Shown piece after piece: positions 29,819-39,325 of a stretch of 42,388 nt of DNA. Position numbers and translations under genes: made by a program. Position 1 is the first letter of the stretch. Every line of letters starts with the position of its first letter. The notes beneath the pieces are model-generated. The model saw nothing but the letters and a program-made list of their open reading frames with translations, was not told the DNA's origin and made no database searches. Source of the DNA: Rouxiella badensis (GTDB taxonomy: Bacteria; Pseudomonadota; Gammaproteobacteria; Enterobacterales; Enterobacteriaceae); assembly GCF_002093665.1 (NCBI RefSeq), contig NZ_MRWE01000042.1, positions 1 to 42,388 on the forward strand, in the 5' to 3' direction.

Positions 29819-31057
29819 TCACGTTTTTTTACCGCTTTCTGCTGCGTTATCGAGCGCGGTGATGACAATCCCTGGTGTCAGCACCTGAGGCAGAATGACG
29901 GGTTTGCCGCCGTCCGCCGGATAGACCACGTAAAGCGGTAGGCCGCCGCGGCCAAAATCACTGAGCGCTTGTTCGACGTCTGGATTGTACTTGGTCGAAT
30001 CTGCGATCATATAAATAGTATTGGTGCGTGCCATCGCGGCTTTGACCGCCTGAGTCGACAGCGAGGTGCGTTCATTCACCTGGCAGGTGATACACCATGA
30101 GGCGGTGAAATCGACAAAAATGGGTTTGCCCTGTCCTTTTATCGCATCGACGTTTTGCGGTGACCATGCCACCGCGGCGGCCGCCTGTGAGGCCTCTGCC
30201 GAGTCTAGCGGACCGGACGATGTTTTCAGATTAGCCAGCGGCGGCACCACTAACAAAAGGAAGACGGCGGTGGCGATGTGCAGCGCCCAGTGGCGTTTTC
30301 CCATCATTCTGCGCTTCTGAGCCATGCCATACAGCCAGGCTGCAAAACTGAGCAGGATACAGCAGGCCAGAATAGCAGCCAGCGCTATCGAGCCGGCCTG
30401 ACGCTCCAGCACCCAGATGAGCCAGGCGACGGCACCGAGCATCGGAAACGCCAGGCCGTGTTTCAGCGTCACCATCCAGGCGCCGGGCGCAGGTAATATT
30501 CGTGCCAGCACCGGGAAGAAAGAGATAAGGGTAAAAGGTGCCGCGAAGCCAAGGGCCAGTGCGATAAAGATAACCAGGCTGACCCTCGGCGGCTGCGTTA
30601 ACGCATAGCCGATAGCGCTGGCCATAAACGGCGCGCTGCACGGCGTCGCGACAATAATTGCCAGCGCGCCGGTCAGCGCAGAACCGGTCAGACCGCCGCG
30701 CCCACCGCCCACCTCACCCACCTTTTGGACCGAGAGTCCGACTTCAAACAGCCCGAACAGGTTCAGCGCCGACGCCAGCATCACCAACACCAACAGCGCA
30801 ATCACCAGCGGCGACTGGAGCTGGAATCCCCAGCCGACTGCCGCACCGCCGGAACGGGCCAGCAACAGCACGCCCGCGAGTGCGAACATGGTGACGACCA
30901 CGCCGAACAGGAACGCCAAACCTTCAGCTCTGGCCTGTGCGGGTTTATCGTGGTGGCGAATCAGGCTCAGCGCTTTGAGCGAGATAACCGGGAACACGCA
31001 CGGCATTAGGTTGAGAATAATGCCACCCAGGAAGGCGGCGGCGAGGGCAGTCAGCAT
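29819..31057 (-). CDS. DsbD/ScsB-like membrane thiol:disulfide interchange protein, short form
   Basis: This 412-residue protein passes reducing power across the inner membrane. The transmembrane part (about residues 1-275) has the paired redox cysteines of the DsbD beta domain, Cys20 in NLMPCVFPVISLK and Cys140 in VATPCSAPFMASA. The C-terminal ~110 residues are a periplasmic thioredoxin domain with active site WCITC (Cys322, Cys325). The ~280-residue N-terminal immunoglobulin-like alpha domain found in DsbD and in the larger ScsB-like proteins is absent. There is no room for it, since the peroxiredoxin gene ends 24 bases upstream. The likely electron route is thioredoxin, membrane Cys pair, WCITC, then the exported peroxiredoxin encoded next to it; this route is inferred. 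Confidence 0.88.
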   Translation of the reverse strand: MLTALAAAFLGGIILNLMPCVFPVISLKALSLIRHHDKPAQARAEGLAFLFGVVVTMFALAGVLLLARSGGAAVGWGFQLQSPLVIALLVLVMLASALNLFGLFEVGLSVQKVGEVGGGRGGLTGSALTGALAIIVATPCSAPFMASAIGYALTQPPRVSLVIFIALALGFAAPFTLISFFPVLARILPAPGAWMVTLKHGLAFPMLGAVAWLIWVLERQAGSIALAAILACCILLSFAAWLYGMAQKRRMMGKRHWALHIATAVFLLLVVPPLANLKTSSGPLDSAEASQAAAAVAWSPQNVDAIKGQGKPIFVDFTASWCITCQVNERTSLSTQAVKAAMARTNTIYMIADSTKYNPDVEQALSDFGRGGLPLYVVYPADGGKPVILPQVLTPGIVITALDNAAESGKKT

Positions 31058-31081
31058 AATGAACCCACTTAAGTCTGAAAG

Positions 31082-31645
31082 TTAAGCCGGATTGGCCTGA
31101 CGATATTTTTTAACTGCGTCGAGCGCTTTCTGAATGTGCGCGTCCGGGTTTTTATCGGTGTAACTCAGCAGGATTTTACCGTCTGGCGCAATCACATAAG
31201 AGGTGCGGTCAGACAGCGTTTTGCCCAATATATTCATGGTGTTCTTGTATTCTGCGGCCACTTTCGCCCCTGGATCGGCGGCGACGGTGAATTTGTCGCG
31301 GCATTCCAGCTGGGAGAATTTGGCAATCTGCTCAGTGTTACCGGCAGTTACACCAATCACCGTGGCACCCTGTTTGGCGAAGTCAGCGGTGGCTTCGGCG
31401 AAGTCGTGTGCTTCCAGTGTACAGCCTGCGGTGAAGGCGGCCGGGAAGAAGTACAGAACCACAGGCCCTTTCTTCAGTGCCTGCTGCAACGAGAAGGTGG
31501 TTGGCTTACCGGCCAGCGCGGCACTAAGCTTGAAGTCAGGGGCTTTCTCACCTACCTGCAGGGCGGCAAATGCGGAAGTCACGGGGAGGGACAGTCCAAG
31601 AACCGCAGCGACAGCCAACGTGCTAAAGGTACTTTTCATACGCAT
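31082..31645 (-). CDS. Exported peroxiredoxin (AhpC/TSA, BCP/PrxQ-like)
   Basis: This 187-residue protein starts at ATG 31645, with GGAG eight bases upstream; the open frame beyond is not supported. A clear signal peptide (MRMKSTFSTLAVAAVLGLSLPVTSAFA) is cleaved near residue 27, so the enzyme works in the periplasm. The thioredoxin-fold body contains the peroxidatic cysteine, Cys75, in FFPAAFTAGCTLEA. Cys115 (SQLECRDKF) is a likely resolving cysteine. It should reduce hydrogen peroxide or organic peroxides and needs a thiol donor, for which the adjacent DsbD-like protein is the obvious candidate. It is the first gene of the four-gene operon and follows an ECF-type promoter. Confidence 0.9.
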   Translation of the reverse strand: MRMKSTFSTLAVAAVLGLSLPVTSAFAALQVGEKAPDFKLSAALAGKPTTFSLQQALKKGPVVLYFFPAAFTAGCTLEAHDFAEATADFAKQGATVIGVTAGNTEQIAKFSQLECRDKFTVAADPGAKVAAEYKNTMNILGKTLSDRTSYVIAPDGKILLSYTDKNPDAHIQKALDAVKKYRQANPA

Positions 31646-31666
31646 TATATTTTCTCCATTGTGAGG

Positions 31667-31682
31667 CAGGCGTTCGCGCCTG
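31667..31682 (-). repeat. Small hairpin in the peroxiredoxin leader
   Basis: CAGGCG and CGCCTG pair around a four-base loop, between the putative ECF promoter and the ribosome-binding site. Its role is unknown; it could influence mRNA stability or translation. Confidence 0.4.
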
Positions 31683-31699
31683 ATGACCTTAACCATAGG

Positions 31700-31725
31700 T
31701 TCGCTGGTCGAAAAGGAAAGGTTGC
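31700..31725 (-). promoter_or_regulatory. Candidate ECF sigma promoter of the peroxiredoxin operon
   Basis: On the minus strand GCAACC (plus 31720-31725) and CGAA (plus 31700-31703) are separated by exactly 16 bases, about 55 bases before the peroxiredoxin start. The AAC-type -35 and CGA-type -10 are typical of ECF sigma factors. The pair differs by one base from GTAACC-N16-CGAA, the element I recall for the NrsF-regulated sigma-F of Caulobacter. No sigma70 hexamers of similar quality are evident here. Confidence 0.65.
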
Positions 31726-31851
31726 GGTCGGGAAAAATATTTTTTAAAAGATTTTCCAATCAATATGCCGCTCTGCACAATTCGGCCGCGACAGGCTTCG
31801 CAACCCAACGTGGATAAGGTATAGTCCGCTTTTTTTTACGAAGGTATCAAG

Positions 31852-32736
31852 TTGACCAGCTCATCTATTCGTCTTAACAAATACATTAGCGAGAGCGGCA
31901 TCTGTTCTCGTCGCGATGCCGATCGTTACGTCGAGCAGGGCAACGTTTTCATCAACGGCAAACGCGCTGCCGTGGGCGATCAGGTTTTCGCCGGGGACGT
32001 CGTCAAAGTTAACGGTCAGCTTATCGAGCCGCGTGATGAAGAAGATCTGGTGCTGATTGCGCTGAACAAGCCGGTTGGCATCATCACTACCATGGAAGAG
32101 GGCGAGCGGGATAACATTAGTGATTTCGTTAACCACAGCAAGCGCGTCTTCCCAATAGGTCGTCTGGATAAGGACTCTCAGGGGCTGATTTTCCTGACCA
32201 ACCATGGCGATCTGGTCAACAAGATCCTCCGCGCCGGCAACAACCACGAAAAAGAGTACGTGGTAACCGTGAACAAACCGGTGACCGACGAATTCATTCA
32301 GGGCATGAGCGCCGGTGTGCCGATGCTTGGCACCGTGACCAAAAAGTGCAAAGTGAAGAGAGAAGCGCCTTTCGTGTTTCGTATCACGCTGGTGCAGGGC
32401 CTTAATCGCCAGATTCGCCGCATGTGTAAACACTTTGGTTTTGAAGTCACCAAACTCGAGCGTACCCGCATCATGAACGTCAATCTGAAAGGGTTACCGC
32501 TGGGTGAATGGCGTGACTTAACGGACGACGAGCTTATCGAGTTGTTCAAACTGATTGAAAACTCCTCTTCCGAGGACAACAAGCCGGCGAAAAAAGCGCC
32601 ATCAAAAGCGGCGGCGGTTAAGAAACCTTCGGTGAACGGGCCAAAAAATGGACATAAAACTGCTGAAAAATCAGACGGAAATGGTGCCTCCCGTAAGCGT
32701 TTTGTTCAACCCGGTCGTAAAAAGAAAGGCCGATAA
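31852..32736 (+). CDS. rluF: 23S rRNA pseudouridine(2604) synthase RluF
   Basis: RluF makes pseudouridine 2604 in 23S rRNA; in E. coli it also makes pseudouridine 35 in tRNA-Tyr. The 294-residue protein has an N-terminal S4 RNA-binding domain ([20 protein letters not shown]). The RsuA-type catalytic domain carries the active-site aspartate in [20 protein letters not shown], with the conserved [11 protein letters not shown] block. A lysine-rich tail ends PGRKKKGR, exactly as in E. coli. The start is TTG at 31852, with AAGG seven bases upstream; no ATG or GTG is available nearby. In E. coli rluF lies elsewhere on the chromosome. Confidence 0.95.
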   Translation: MTSSSIRLNKYISESGICSRRDADRYVEQGNVFINGKRAAVGDQVFAGDVVKVNGQLIEPRDEEDLVLIALNKPVGIITTMEEGERDNISDFVNHSKRVFPIGRLDKDSQGLIFLTNHGDLVNKILRAGNNHEKEYVVTVNKPVTDEFIQGMSAGVPMLGTVTKKCKVKREAPFVFRITLVQGLNRQIRRMCKHFGFEVTKLERTRIMNVNLKGLPLGEWRDLTDDELIELFKLIENSSSEDNKPAKKAPSKAAAVKKPSVNGPKNGHKTAEKSDGNGASRKRFVQPGRKKKGR

Positions 32737-32759
32737 GCCTGCATGATTTTTAGCCGTTT

Positions 32760-32791
32760 AAACCGTCTAATCCGCATGATTAGACGGTTTT
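32760..32791. terminator. Terminator after rluF
   Basis: AAACCGTCTAAT (32760-32771) pairs with ATTAGACGGTTT (32779-32790), a 12-base-pair perfect stem with a seven-base loop. T residues follow on the plus strand and A residues precede it. Confidence 0.88.
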
Positions 32792-32829
32792 AAACCAATA
32801 CCCGCCTGATACCGCCCATAATTTGCCCT

Positions 32830-32880
32830 CTGTCACAAAACTGTCATATAACCTACATTTTACTGTCACCAAACTGTCCT
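32830..32880 (+). promoter_or_regulatory. Two Pho boxes of the pst promoter
   Basis: CTGTCACAAAACTGTCAT (32830-32847) and CTGTCACCAAACTGTCCT (32863-32880) each contain two CTGTCA-type repeats. They start 33 bases apart, three helical turns, so dimers of phosphorylated PhoB would bind the same face. As in E. coli pstS, the second box stands in place of a -35. A -10 is likely around 32896-32901 (TAAACA). The operon should be induced by phosphate starvation. Confidence 0.93.
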
Positions 32881-32955
32881 ATTTTGCTCCTGTGCTAAAC
32901 ACTTTACTCAGCTTCGACATGAGTCGAATCAAATAATAACCACCAGGAGTGGAAC

Positions 32956-33996
32956 ATGAAACTGATGCGTACCACCGTCGCCGGTATTGTGGCAGCGACT
33001 TTTTCTTTAACAGCAATGTCTGCATTCTCAGCAACTAATCTGACCGGTGCAGGCGGTACATTCCCGGCGCCAGTTTATGCAAAATGGGCTGACTCCTATC
33101 AAAAAGCAACGGGCGCTCAGGTTAACTATCAGGGCATCGGTTCTTCAGGTGGCATCAAGCAGATCATCGCTAAAACCGTAGACTTCGGTGCATCAGACGC
33201 GCCAATGAGCGACGCTGACCTCGAGAAAAACGGTCTGTTCCAGTTCCCAACCGTGATCGGTGGCGTTGTGCTGGCCGTTAACATCCCGGGCATTAAATCC
33301 GGTGAGTTGACGCTGGACGGTAAATCGCTGGGTGACATCTACCTGGGTAAAATCAAGAAGTGGAACGATCCGGAAATCACTAAGCTGAACCCAGGCGTGA
33401 AACTGCCTGATACCAATATCGCTGTCGTTCGTCGTGCAGACGGTTCAGGTACCTCTTTCGTGTTCACCAGCTACCTGTCCAAAGCTAACGCCGACTGGAA
33501 AAAAGAGATTGGCGTAGGCACCACCGTTAACTGGCCAACCGGCCTGGGCGGCAAAGGTAACGACGGCGTAGCCGCGTTTGTACAGCGTCTGCCTGGCTCA
33601 ATTGGCTACGTTGAATACGCTTACGCCAAACAGAACAACCTGACTTACACCAAGCTGGTGGATGCGAGCGGCAAGGCAATTTCCCCTTCTGAAGAGTCGT
33701 TCAGCGCAGCGGCGAAAGGCGCAGACTGGAGCAAGACCTTTGCTCAGGACTTGACCTTCCAGAAGGGTGACAACGCATGGCCAATCTCTTCTACCACCTT
33801 CATTCTGGTCTACAAGCAGCAGCAGGATGCCACCAAGGGCGCAGAAGTTCTGAAGTTCTTCGACTGGGCCTATAAAAATGGTGACAAGCTGACGACCGGT
33901 CTGGATTACGCCTCCCTGCCGCAGTCTGTTATTTCTCAAATCCAGACAGCGTGGAAGACCAACGTTAAAGACAGCAGCGGTAAATCCCTCTACTAA
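32956..33996 (+). CDS. pstS: Phosphate-binding periplasmic protein PstS
   Basis: PstS binds inorganic phosphate in the periplasm with high affinity for the PstCAB importer. The 346-residue protein equals the E. coli length and has a signal peptide ([20 protein letters not shown], cleavage after SAFSA near residue 26). The mature protein begins [18 protein letters not shown]. Phosphate-site blocks [21 protein letters not shown] and [17 protein letters not shown] are intact. CAGGAG precedes the ATG, and a strong hairpin follows the gene. Confidence 0.98.
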   Translation: MKLMRTTVAGIVAATFSLTAMSAFSATNLTGAGGTFPAPVYAKWADSYQKATGAQVNYQGIGSSGGIKQIIAKTVDFGASDAPMSDADLEKNGLFQFPTVIGGVVLAVNIPGIKSGELTLDGKSLGDIYLGKIKKWNDPEITKLNPGVKLPDTNIAVVRRADGSGTSFVFTSYLSKANADWKKEIGVGTTVNWPTGLGGKGNDGVAAFVQRLPGSIGYVEYAYAKQNNLTYTKLVDASGKAISPSEESFSAAAKGADWSKTFAQDLTFQKGDNAWPISSTTFILVYKQQQDATKGAEVLKFFDWAYKNGDKLTTGLDYASLPQSVISQIQTAWKTNVKDSSGKSLY

Positions 33997-34008
33997 GCCT
34001 CTGTTTCT

Positions 34009-34033
34009 GGCGCCGTAGCCCCGCTACGGCGCC
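34009..34033 (+). terminator. Intercistronic hairpin after pstS
   Basis: GGCGCCGTAG and CTACGGCGCC form a perfect 10-base-pair stem with a five-base loop and no U-tract. It probably protects the pstS 3' end or reduces read-through, so that PstS is made in excess over the membrane subunits. Confidence 0.75.
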
Positions 34034-34144
34034 AATTACTTTGGTTTGAGATAGCAGGTGATATAAAGTACCGGTCTTCTGTCTCATTCTCTGCCGATAA
34101 CCCCTTGTCGAAAGAGAAATAAATCTGAATAAGAAGAGAGTGTT

Positions 34145-35101
34145 ATGGCTGAAAAAACGCCGTCCTTCAAAGCACCAAGCAAAAACGGTGACATTATCTT
34201 CGGCGCGCTGGTAAAACTGGCTGCGCTGATTACGCTATTGCTGCTCGGCGGTATCATCGTTTCGCTGTTTATTTCTTCCCTGCCTAGCATGGAAAAGTTT
34301 GGTTTCTCTTTCCTGTGGAATAAAACCTGGGACGTTCCCAACGAGCAGTTCGGCGCACTGGTTCCGATTTACGGAACGATCGTGACCTCGATTATTGCGC
34401 TGTTGATTGCCGTTCCCGTCAGCTTTGGTATCTCGCTGTTTCTGACCGAACTGGCACCTAACTGGCTCAAACGTCCACTGGGTATCGCCATCGAACTGCT
34501 GGCCGCTATCCCGAGTATCGTTTACGGCATGTGGGGCCTGTTCGTCTTCGCACCTTTGTTTGCGACCTACTTCCAGCAGCCGGTCGGTGATGTGCTTTCC
34601 GGTATTCCTATTGTTGGCGCGCTGTTTGCCGGCCCGGGATTTGGTATTGGTATTCTGGCGGCGGGCGTTATCCTTGCCATCATGATTATCCCTTACATCG
34701 CTTCCGTTATGCGTGACGTGTTTGAGCAGACGCCGGTGATGATGAAAGAGTCGGCCTACGGCATCGGCTGTACCACCTGGGAAGTTATCTGGCGCATCGT
34801 TCTGCCGTTTACTAAGAACGGCGTCATCGGTGGCATTATGCTCGGTCTGGGGCGTGCGCTGGGTGAGACGATGGCGGTAACCTTTATCATCGGTAACACC
34901 TACCAGCTCGACAGTGCCTCGCTATACATGCCGGGCAACAGTATTACCTCGGCGCTGGCGAACGAGTTTGCCGAAGCGTCTTCCGGCCTGCATACCTCGG
35001 CGCTGATGGAGCTTGGCCTGATTCTGTTTGTCATCACCTTTATCGTGTTGGCGCTTTCCAAGCTGATGATTCTGCGTCTGGCCAAGAATGAGGGACGTTA
35101 A
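34145..35101 (+). CDS. pstC: Phosphate ABC transporter permease PstC
   Basis: PstC is one of the two inner-membrane channel subunits of the phosphate importer. The 318-residue protein has about six membrane helices, after an N-terminal extension typical of PstC. The family coupling loop is visible around [20 protein letters not shown], with [11 protein letters not shown] nearby. The length is close to E. coli PstC (319). It ends one base before pstA. Confidence 0.97.
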   Translation: MAEKTPSFKAPSKNGDIIFGALVKLAALITLLLLGGIIVSLFISSLPSMEKFGFSFLWNKTWDVPNEQFGALVPIYGTIVTSIIALLIAVPVSFGISLFLTELAPNWLKRPLGIAIELLAAIPSIVYGMWGLFVFAPLFATYFQQPVGDVLSGIPIVGALFAGPGFGIGILAAGVILAIMIIPYIASVMRDVFEQTPVMMKESAYGIGCTTWEVIWRIVLPFTKNGVIGGIMLGLGRALGETMAVTFIIGNTYQLDSASLYMPGNSITSALANEFAEASSGLHTSALMELGLILFVITFIVLALSKLMILRLAKNEGR

Positions 35102-35102
35102 G

Positions 35103-35990
35103 ATGGCAACTCTCGAAATGCAAAGCAACGCAGCGTTGTTTGAATCACGCCGTAAGCGTCAGGCATGGCGCAGAACCAAGAACCGTATCGCGCTGCTGCT
35201 GTCGATGGCGACCATGGTTTTCGGCCTGTTCTGGCTGGTGTGGATCCTGTTTACTACGGTGACCAAAGGCATCGACGGCATGTCGCTGGCGCTGTTTACC
35301 CAAAATACTCCGCCGCCCAACACCGACGGCGGTGGCCTGGCAAATGCCATCGCGGGCAGCGGCCTGTTGATTCTGTGGTCTACCGTTATCGGTACGCCGC
35401 TGGGCATTATGGCAGGGGTGTATCTGGCCGAATACGGACGTAAATCCGCGTTGGCCGAGGTTATCCGCTTCATCAACGATATCCTGCTGTCGGCACCCTC
35501 TATCGTCGTAGGTCTGTTTGTTTACACCATCGTGGTTGCAAAAATGGGACACTTTTCCGGCTGGGCGGGCATTGTCGCGCTGGCGTTGTTGCAGATTCCT
35601 ATCGTTATCCGCACCACGGAAAACATGCTCAAACTGGTGCCGGACAGCCTGCGTGAGGCGGCCTATGCGCTGGGTACCCCGAAATGGAAGATGATTTCTG
35701 CGATTACGCTTAAGGCGTCGGTATCGGGGATTATCACCGGTGTGCTGCTGGCCGTTGCGCGTATCGCCGGTGAAACCGCGCCGCTGCTGTTCACGTCGCT
35801 CTCCAACCAGTTCTGGAGCACGGACCTGATGCAGCCTATCGCCAACCTCCCGGTCACCATATTTAAATTCGCCATGAGCCCGTTTGTGCAATGGCAGCAA
35901 ATGGCCTGGGCCGGCGTTTTGCTGATTACTGTGTGCGTACTGCTGCTGAATATCATTGCTCGCGTGATTTTCGCCAAGAAAAAGCAGTGA
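35103..35990 (+). CDS. pstA: Phosphate ABC transporter permease PstA
   Basis: PstA is the second channel subunit of the importer. The ATG at 35103 gives 295 residues beginning [18 protein letters not shown], matching the E. coli start (296 residues). An in-frame ATG at 35088 lies inside pstC and is less likely. Six membrane segments and the coupling loop region [20 protein letters not shown] (about 180-199) are present. The single base between pstC and pstA implies coupled translation. Confidence 0.97.
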   Translation: MATLEMQSNAALFESRRKRQAWRRTKNRIALLLSMATMVFGLFWLVWILFTTVTKGIDGMSLALFTQNTPPPNTDGGGLANAIAGSGLLILWSTVIGTPLGIMAGVYLAEYGRKSALAEVIRFINDILLSAPSIVVGLFVYTIVVAKMGHFSGWAGIVALALLQIPIVIRTTENMLKLVPDSLREAAYALGTPKWKMISAITLKASVSGIITGVLLAVARIAGETAPLLFTSLSNQFWSTDLMQPIANLPVTIFKFAMSPFVQWQQMAWAGVLLITVCVLLLNIIARVIFAKKKQ

Positions 35991-36006
35991 TTACAAAAAA
36001 TATTGA

Positions 36007-36801
<795 letters not shown>

Positions 36802-36830
36802 TTGCCCTTCGAGGCAGAGAGGAAAGCACG

Positions 36831-37577
36831 ATGGACAATCTGAATCTCAATAAGCACATTTCTGCCCAGTTCAACGCAGAGCTCGAGCACATCCGTACTC
36901 AGGTTCTGGTGATGGGCGGCCTGGTGGAGCAGCAGCTTACCGATGCTATCACCGCGATGCACAATCAGGACGGCGAGCTGGCCGAGCGCGTTATTAAAGG
37001 TGATGACAAGGTCAATATGATGGAAGTGGCTATTGATGAAGCCTGCGTGCGCATCATCGCCAAACGTCAGCCGACTGCCAGCGATTTACGCATGGTGATG
37101 GCCATCATCAAGACTATTTCCGAGCTTGAACGTATCGGTGACGTGGCGGATAAAATCTGTCGTACGGCACTTGAGAAGTTCTCGCACCTGCACCAGCCGC
37201 TGCTGGTCAGCCTCGAGTCGCTGGGGCGCCACACCGTGCAGATGCTGCACGACGTGCTCGATGCCTTTGCCCGTATGGATCTCGATGAAGCGATTAGAAT
37301 TTATCGCGAAGACAGGAAGGTCGATCAGGAATATGAGGGCATCGTGCGTCAGCTGATGACCTATATGATGGAAGATCCACGTCAAATTCCGAGTATTTTG
37401 ACCGCGTTGTTCTGCGCCCGTTCTATCGAGCGCATCGGCGACCGTTGTCAGAATATCTGCGAAATCATTTTCTACTTCGTCAAAGGTCAGGACTTCCGTC
37501 ACGTCGGGGGCGACGCGCTGGATAAACTGCTGGCGGGCGACAAGAATGGTAAAGCGGACAAGTCAGACAAGAGCTAA
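36831..37577 (+). CDS. phoU: Phosphate signalling protein PhoU
   Basis: PhoU is a peripheral protein that links the Pst transporter to the PhoR sensor and keeps the Pho regulon off when phosphate is plentiful. The ATG at 36831 (after GAGAGGAAAG) gives 248 residues starting [20 protein letters not shown]. The open frame begins 11 codons earlier, but overlaps pstB. Two three-helix bundles each carry the metal-binding motif: [12 protein letters not shown] and [12 protein letters not shown]. The tail ([12 protein letters not shown]) is a little longer than in E. coli PhoU (241). Confidence 0.97.
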   Translation: MDNLNLNKHISAQFNAELEHIRTQVLVMGGLVEQQLTDAITAMHNQDGELAERVIKGDDKVNMMEVAIDEACVRIIAKRQPTASDLRMVMAIIKTISELERIGDVADKICRTALEKFSHLHQPLLVSLESLGRHTVQMLHDVLDAFARMDLDEAIRIYREDRKVDQEYEGIVRQLMTYMMEDPRQIPSILTALFCARSIERIGDRCQNICEIIFYFVKGQDFRHVGGDALDKLLAGDKNGKADKSDKS

Positions 37578-37617
37578 TTTCATCGCGCAAAGCCCCGAGG
37601 GCCGAGCGCATTAAAAC

Positions 37618-37648
37618 AAACGCCCGATAAGCTGCTTATCGGGCGTTT
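37618..37648. terminator. Terminator between phoU and the tetR-type gene
   Basis: AAACGCCCGATAAG and CTTATCGGGCGTTT form a perfect 14-base-pair stem with a three-base loop. It lies between convergent genes and can serve both strands; on the minus strand it is followed by TTTGTTTTAA. Confidence 0.88.
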
Positions 37649-37669
37649 GCATTTCTACCGCTGGTATCA

Positions 37670-38314
37670 CTAAATCATCAGATATCGCAGCGCGACCATG
37701 ACCGCCAGTTGGCGATAGTGCGCATTCTGCGTGTCAAACTCGTCCGGATTTTCAAACAGCGCCCCGAAGGTGTACTGGTTGGCAACCTGGTGAACGCAGA
37801 GACTGCTTATCAGTCTGTGAACGTCGCGGGCCTGCGCATCTTCTTTGAACAGATGGCCTTTCTTCCCGCGTTCGAGAATATCGTCCAGCAGAGTGAGCGC
37901 CGTCTGGTTCAATGCCCGAATGCTGGTGGATTGACGAATAAAGCGTCCACGAAGCATGTTTTCGGTTGAAACTATTCGAATAAATTCCGGGTGCGATACG
38001 TGAAAATCAAAACTGGCTTCAACCAGTTTAACAATAGCTTCGGCAGGAGGATAAGCGGAAAGGTCCAGCTCAAGCTCATGTTTTCGCAGGCAGCGATAAA
38101 CATGCTCCAACACCTGCATATAGAGCGCTTCTTTTGATTTATAGTGATAAACCACCATACGTTTGGTGGTATCCGCGTTTGAGGCGATGTTTTCCATCCG
38201 TGCGCCCATTAATCCGGACTCGGCAAACTCGTTCAGCGCACTGTCGAATATGCGCTGCTTGAGGCCTATTGGATCGTTTTTTCGCCCCGTTGTCTGGGGA
38301 CTTTGGCTAGTCAG
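37670..38314 (-). CDS. TetR-family transcriptional regulator, probable CTG start
   Basis: The only ATG-started frame (from 38209, 179 residues) lacks the first helix of the TetR DNA-binding domain. The frame is open upstream and encodes KQRIFDSALNEFAESGLMGA, exactly the missing helix, so translation must begin further up. No ATG, GTG or TTG is available there. A CTG at 38314 lies six bases after a perfect AAGGAG and gives a 214-residue protein beginning with Thr-Ser-Gln after Met. The DNA-binding domain is then complete (RMENIASNADTTKRMVVYHY, with YKSKEALY). The C-terminal ligand domain has SHPEFIRIVSTENMLRGRFI. It lies downstream of yieH and behind an inverted repeat. Its ligand and targets are unknown. 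Confidence 0.75.
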   Translation of the reverse strand: MTSQSPQTTGRKNDPIGLKQRIFDSALNEFAESGLMGARMENIASNADTTKRMVVYHYKSKEALYMQVLEHVYRCLRKHELELDLSAYPPAEAIVKLVEASFDFHVSHPEFIRIVSTENMLRGRFIRQSTSIRALNQTALTLLDDILERGKKGHLFKEDAQARDVHRLISSLCVHQVANQYTFGALFENPDEFDTQNAHYRQLAVMVALRYLMI

Positions 38315-38351
38315 CGTCTTCTCCTTAAGGAACCTTGTCGTCTTCTAAAGA

Positions 38352-38375
38352 GTAACTATTGCGAAGTACAGTTAC
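38352..38375. promoter_or_regulatory. Inverted repeat upstream of the tetR-type gene
   Basis: GTAACT (38352-38357) and AGTTAC (38370-38375) are a perfect inverted repeat with a 12-base spacer, just upstream of the regulator's ribosome-binding site. On the minus strand, TTGATT overlapping the yieH end and AATAGT further on could be promoter hexamers flanking the repeat. It is a plausible autoregulatory operator. Confidence 0.45.
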
Positions 38376-38378
38376 AAA

Positions 38379-39059
38379 TCAAATTACTGCGTCCTGTTCG
38401 ACGATATTGTAGCCTTTCTCTCGCCAGATAGCGGCAAGCTGATGCATATCTGTGAAAGCGGTAACCAGAGGATGGTCGATGGCCGGGTTGTGAATATCTG
38501 CGCAGTAATAATAAACCGGGATGTTGGCCGCAATCCCCGCCTGAACGCCCGCTACGGAGTCTTCTACCAATATGCATGACGCGATAGGCACCTGCATTTC
38601 CTGAGCCGCATGGTAAAGCAAAGCAGGATCGGGTTTCCAGCGTTGCAGATCATATCCGCTGTAAAGTCGGCCTTCCATAAAGGGTAACAGGCCGGTTAAT
38701 CCGAGTGAATGCTGCATTTTTTTCACCGGACCGTTGGAAACCACGCACATCGGCACGGTTATCGCCGAGAGCAAGGCCTTCGCGCCGTCGATTGGCTCAA
38801 GTTTTTCATCGAAAAGACGCGCAACGTGCTCGCGGAAAACCACTTCCATCTCTTCTTTGCTTTTTTCGAGCCCATGCTGACGGTTGATGATGTCGATAAT
38901 TTCGTAGAGCTTTACGCCCTTGTATTTCTTGAACATCTCGTCATAGGAGACGGTAATGCCGAAGTGGGCAAACATCAGCACATAGGCCTCGCAGCACAGC
39001 CTTTCGCTATCTACCAGCGTGCCATCGCAGTCAAAAAAAACGCATTCTATCCGGGGCAT
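38379..39059 (-). CDS. yieH: HAD-family 6-phosphogluconate phosphatase YieH
   Basis: YieH is a cytoplasmic haloacid-dehalogenase-type sugar phosphatase; the E. coli enzyme acts on 6-phosphogluconate. The 226-residue protein has motif I FFDCDGTLVDSE with nucleophile Asp10 and acid/base Asp12, the four-helix cap domain, motif II VVSNGP, motif III Lys in QRWKPDPALL and motif IV ILVEDSVAGVQAG. It aligns with E. coli YieH (221 residues) throughout. AAGGA precedes the ATG. It is divergent from adeP. Confidence 0.93.
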   Translation of the reverse strand: MPRIECVFFDCDGTLVDSERLCCEAYVLMFAHFGITVSYDEMFKKYKGVKLYEIIDIINRQHGLEKSKEEMEVVFREHVARLFDEKLEPIDGAKALLSAITVPMCVVSNGPVKKMQHSLGLTGLLPFMEGRLYSGYDLQRWKPDPALLYHAAQEMQVPIASCILVEDSVAGVQAGIAANIPVYYYCADIHNPAIDHPLVTAFTDMHQLAAIWREKGYNIVEQDAVI

Positions 39060-39325
39060 ATTTCATCCTTTTTCTGAACTTATCGCCTTGTTTATGACAT
39101 GACGCCAACCCTCATCTTACAGAAGATACGCGCCAGTTCCGACCACCTTATTGCCTCCGTTGCGCGATAAAGTGTGACCAAATAAGGGTTAAAAAACGTC
39201 AGTTGGTCCGAAATGTCGTCAAAAGATTGTAAAAATGCAATAAAAAGCAGCAGATTCATCTCATTCAACGGATTAATTGGGGTAGGATAGCGGCCGACTG
39301 TTTTTCCCCTCTTTGGAACTCACTA

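Noticed and set aside
35145-35900. 251-codon minus-strand open frame
   Set aside because: It is antisense to pstA and rich in Arg, Gln and His, the usual pattern of a shadow frame.
38210-38314. Truncated TetR gene (pseudogene) starting at ATG 38209
   Set aside because: The missing first helix is encoded in frame upstream with a perfect Shine-Dalgarno sequence before a CTG, so an intact gene with an unusual start is the better reading.
39060-39325. PurR operator or purine riboswitch before adeP
   Set aside because: No ACGCAAACGTTT-like palindrome and no purine-riboswitch-like architecture could be recognised.
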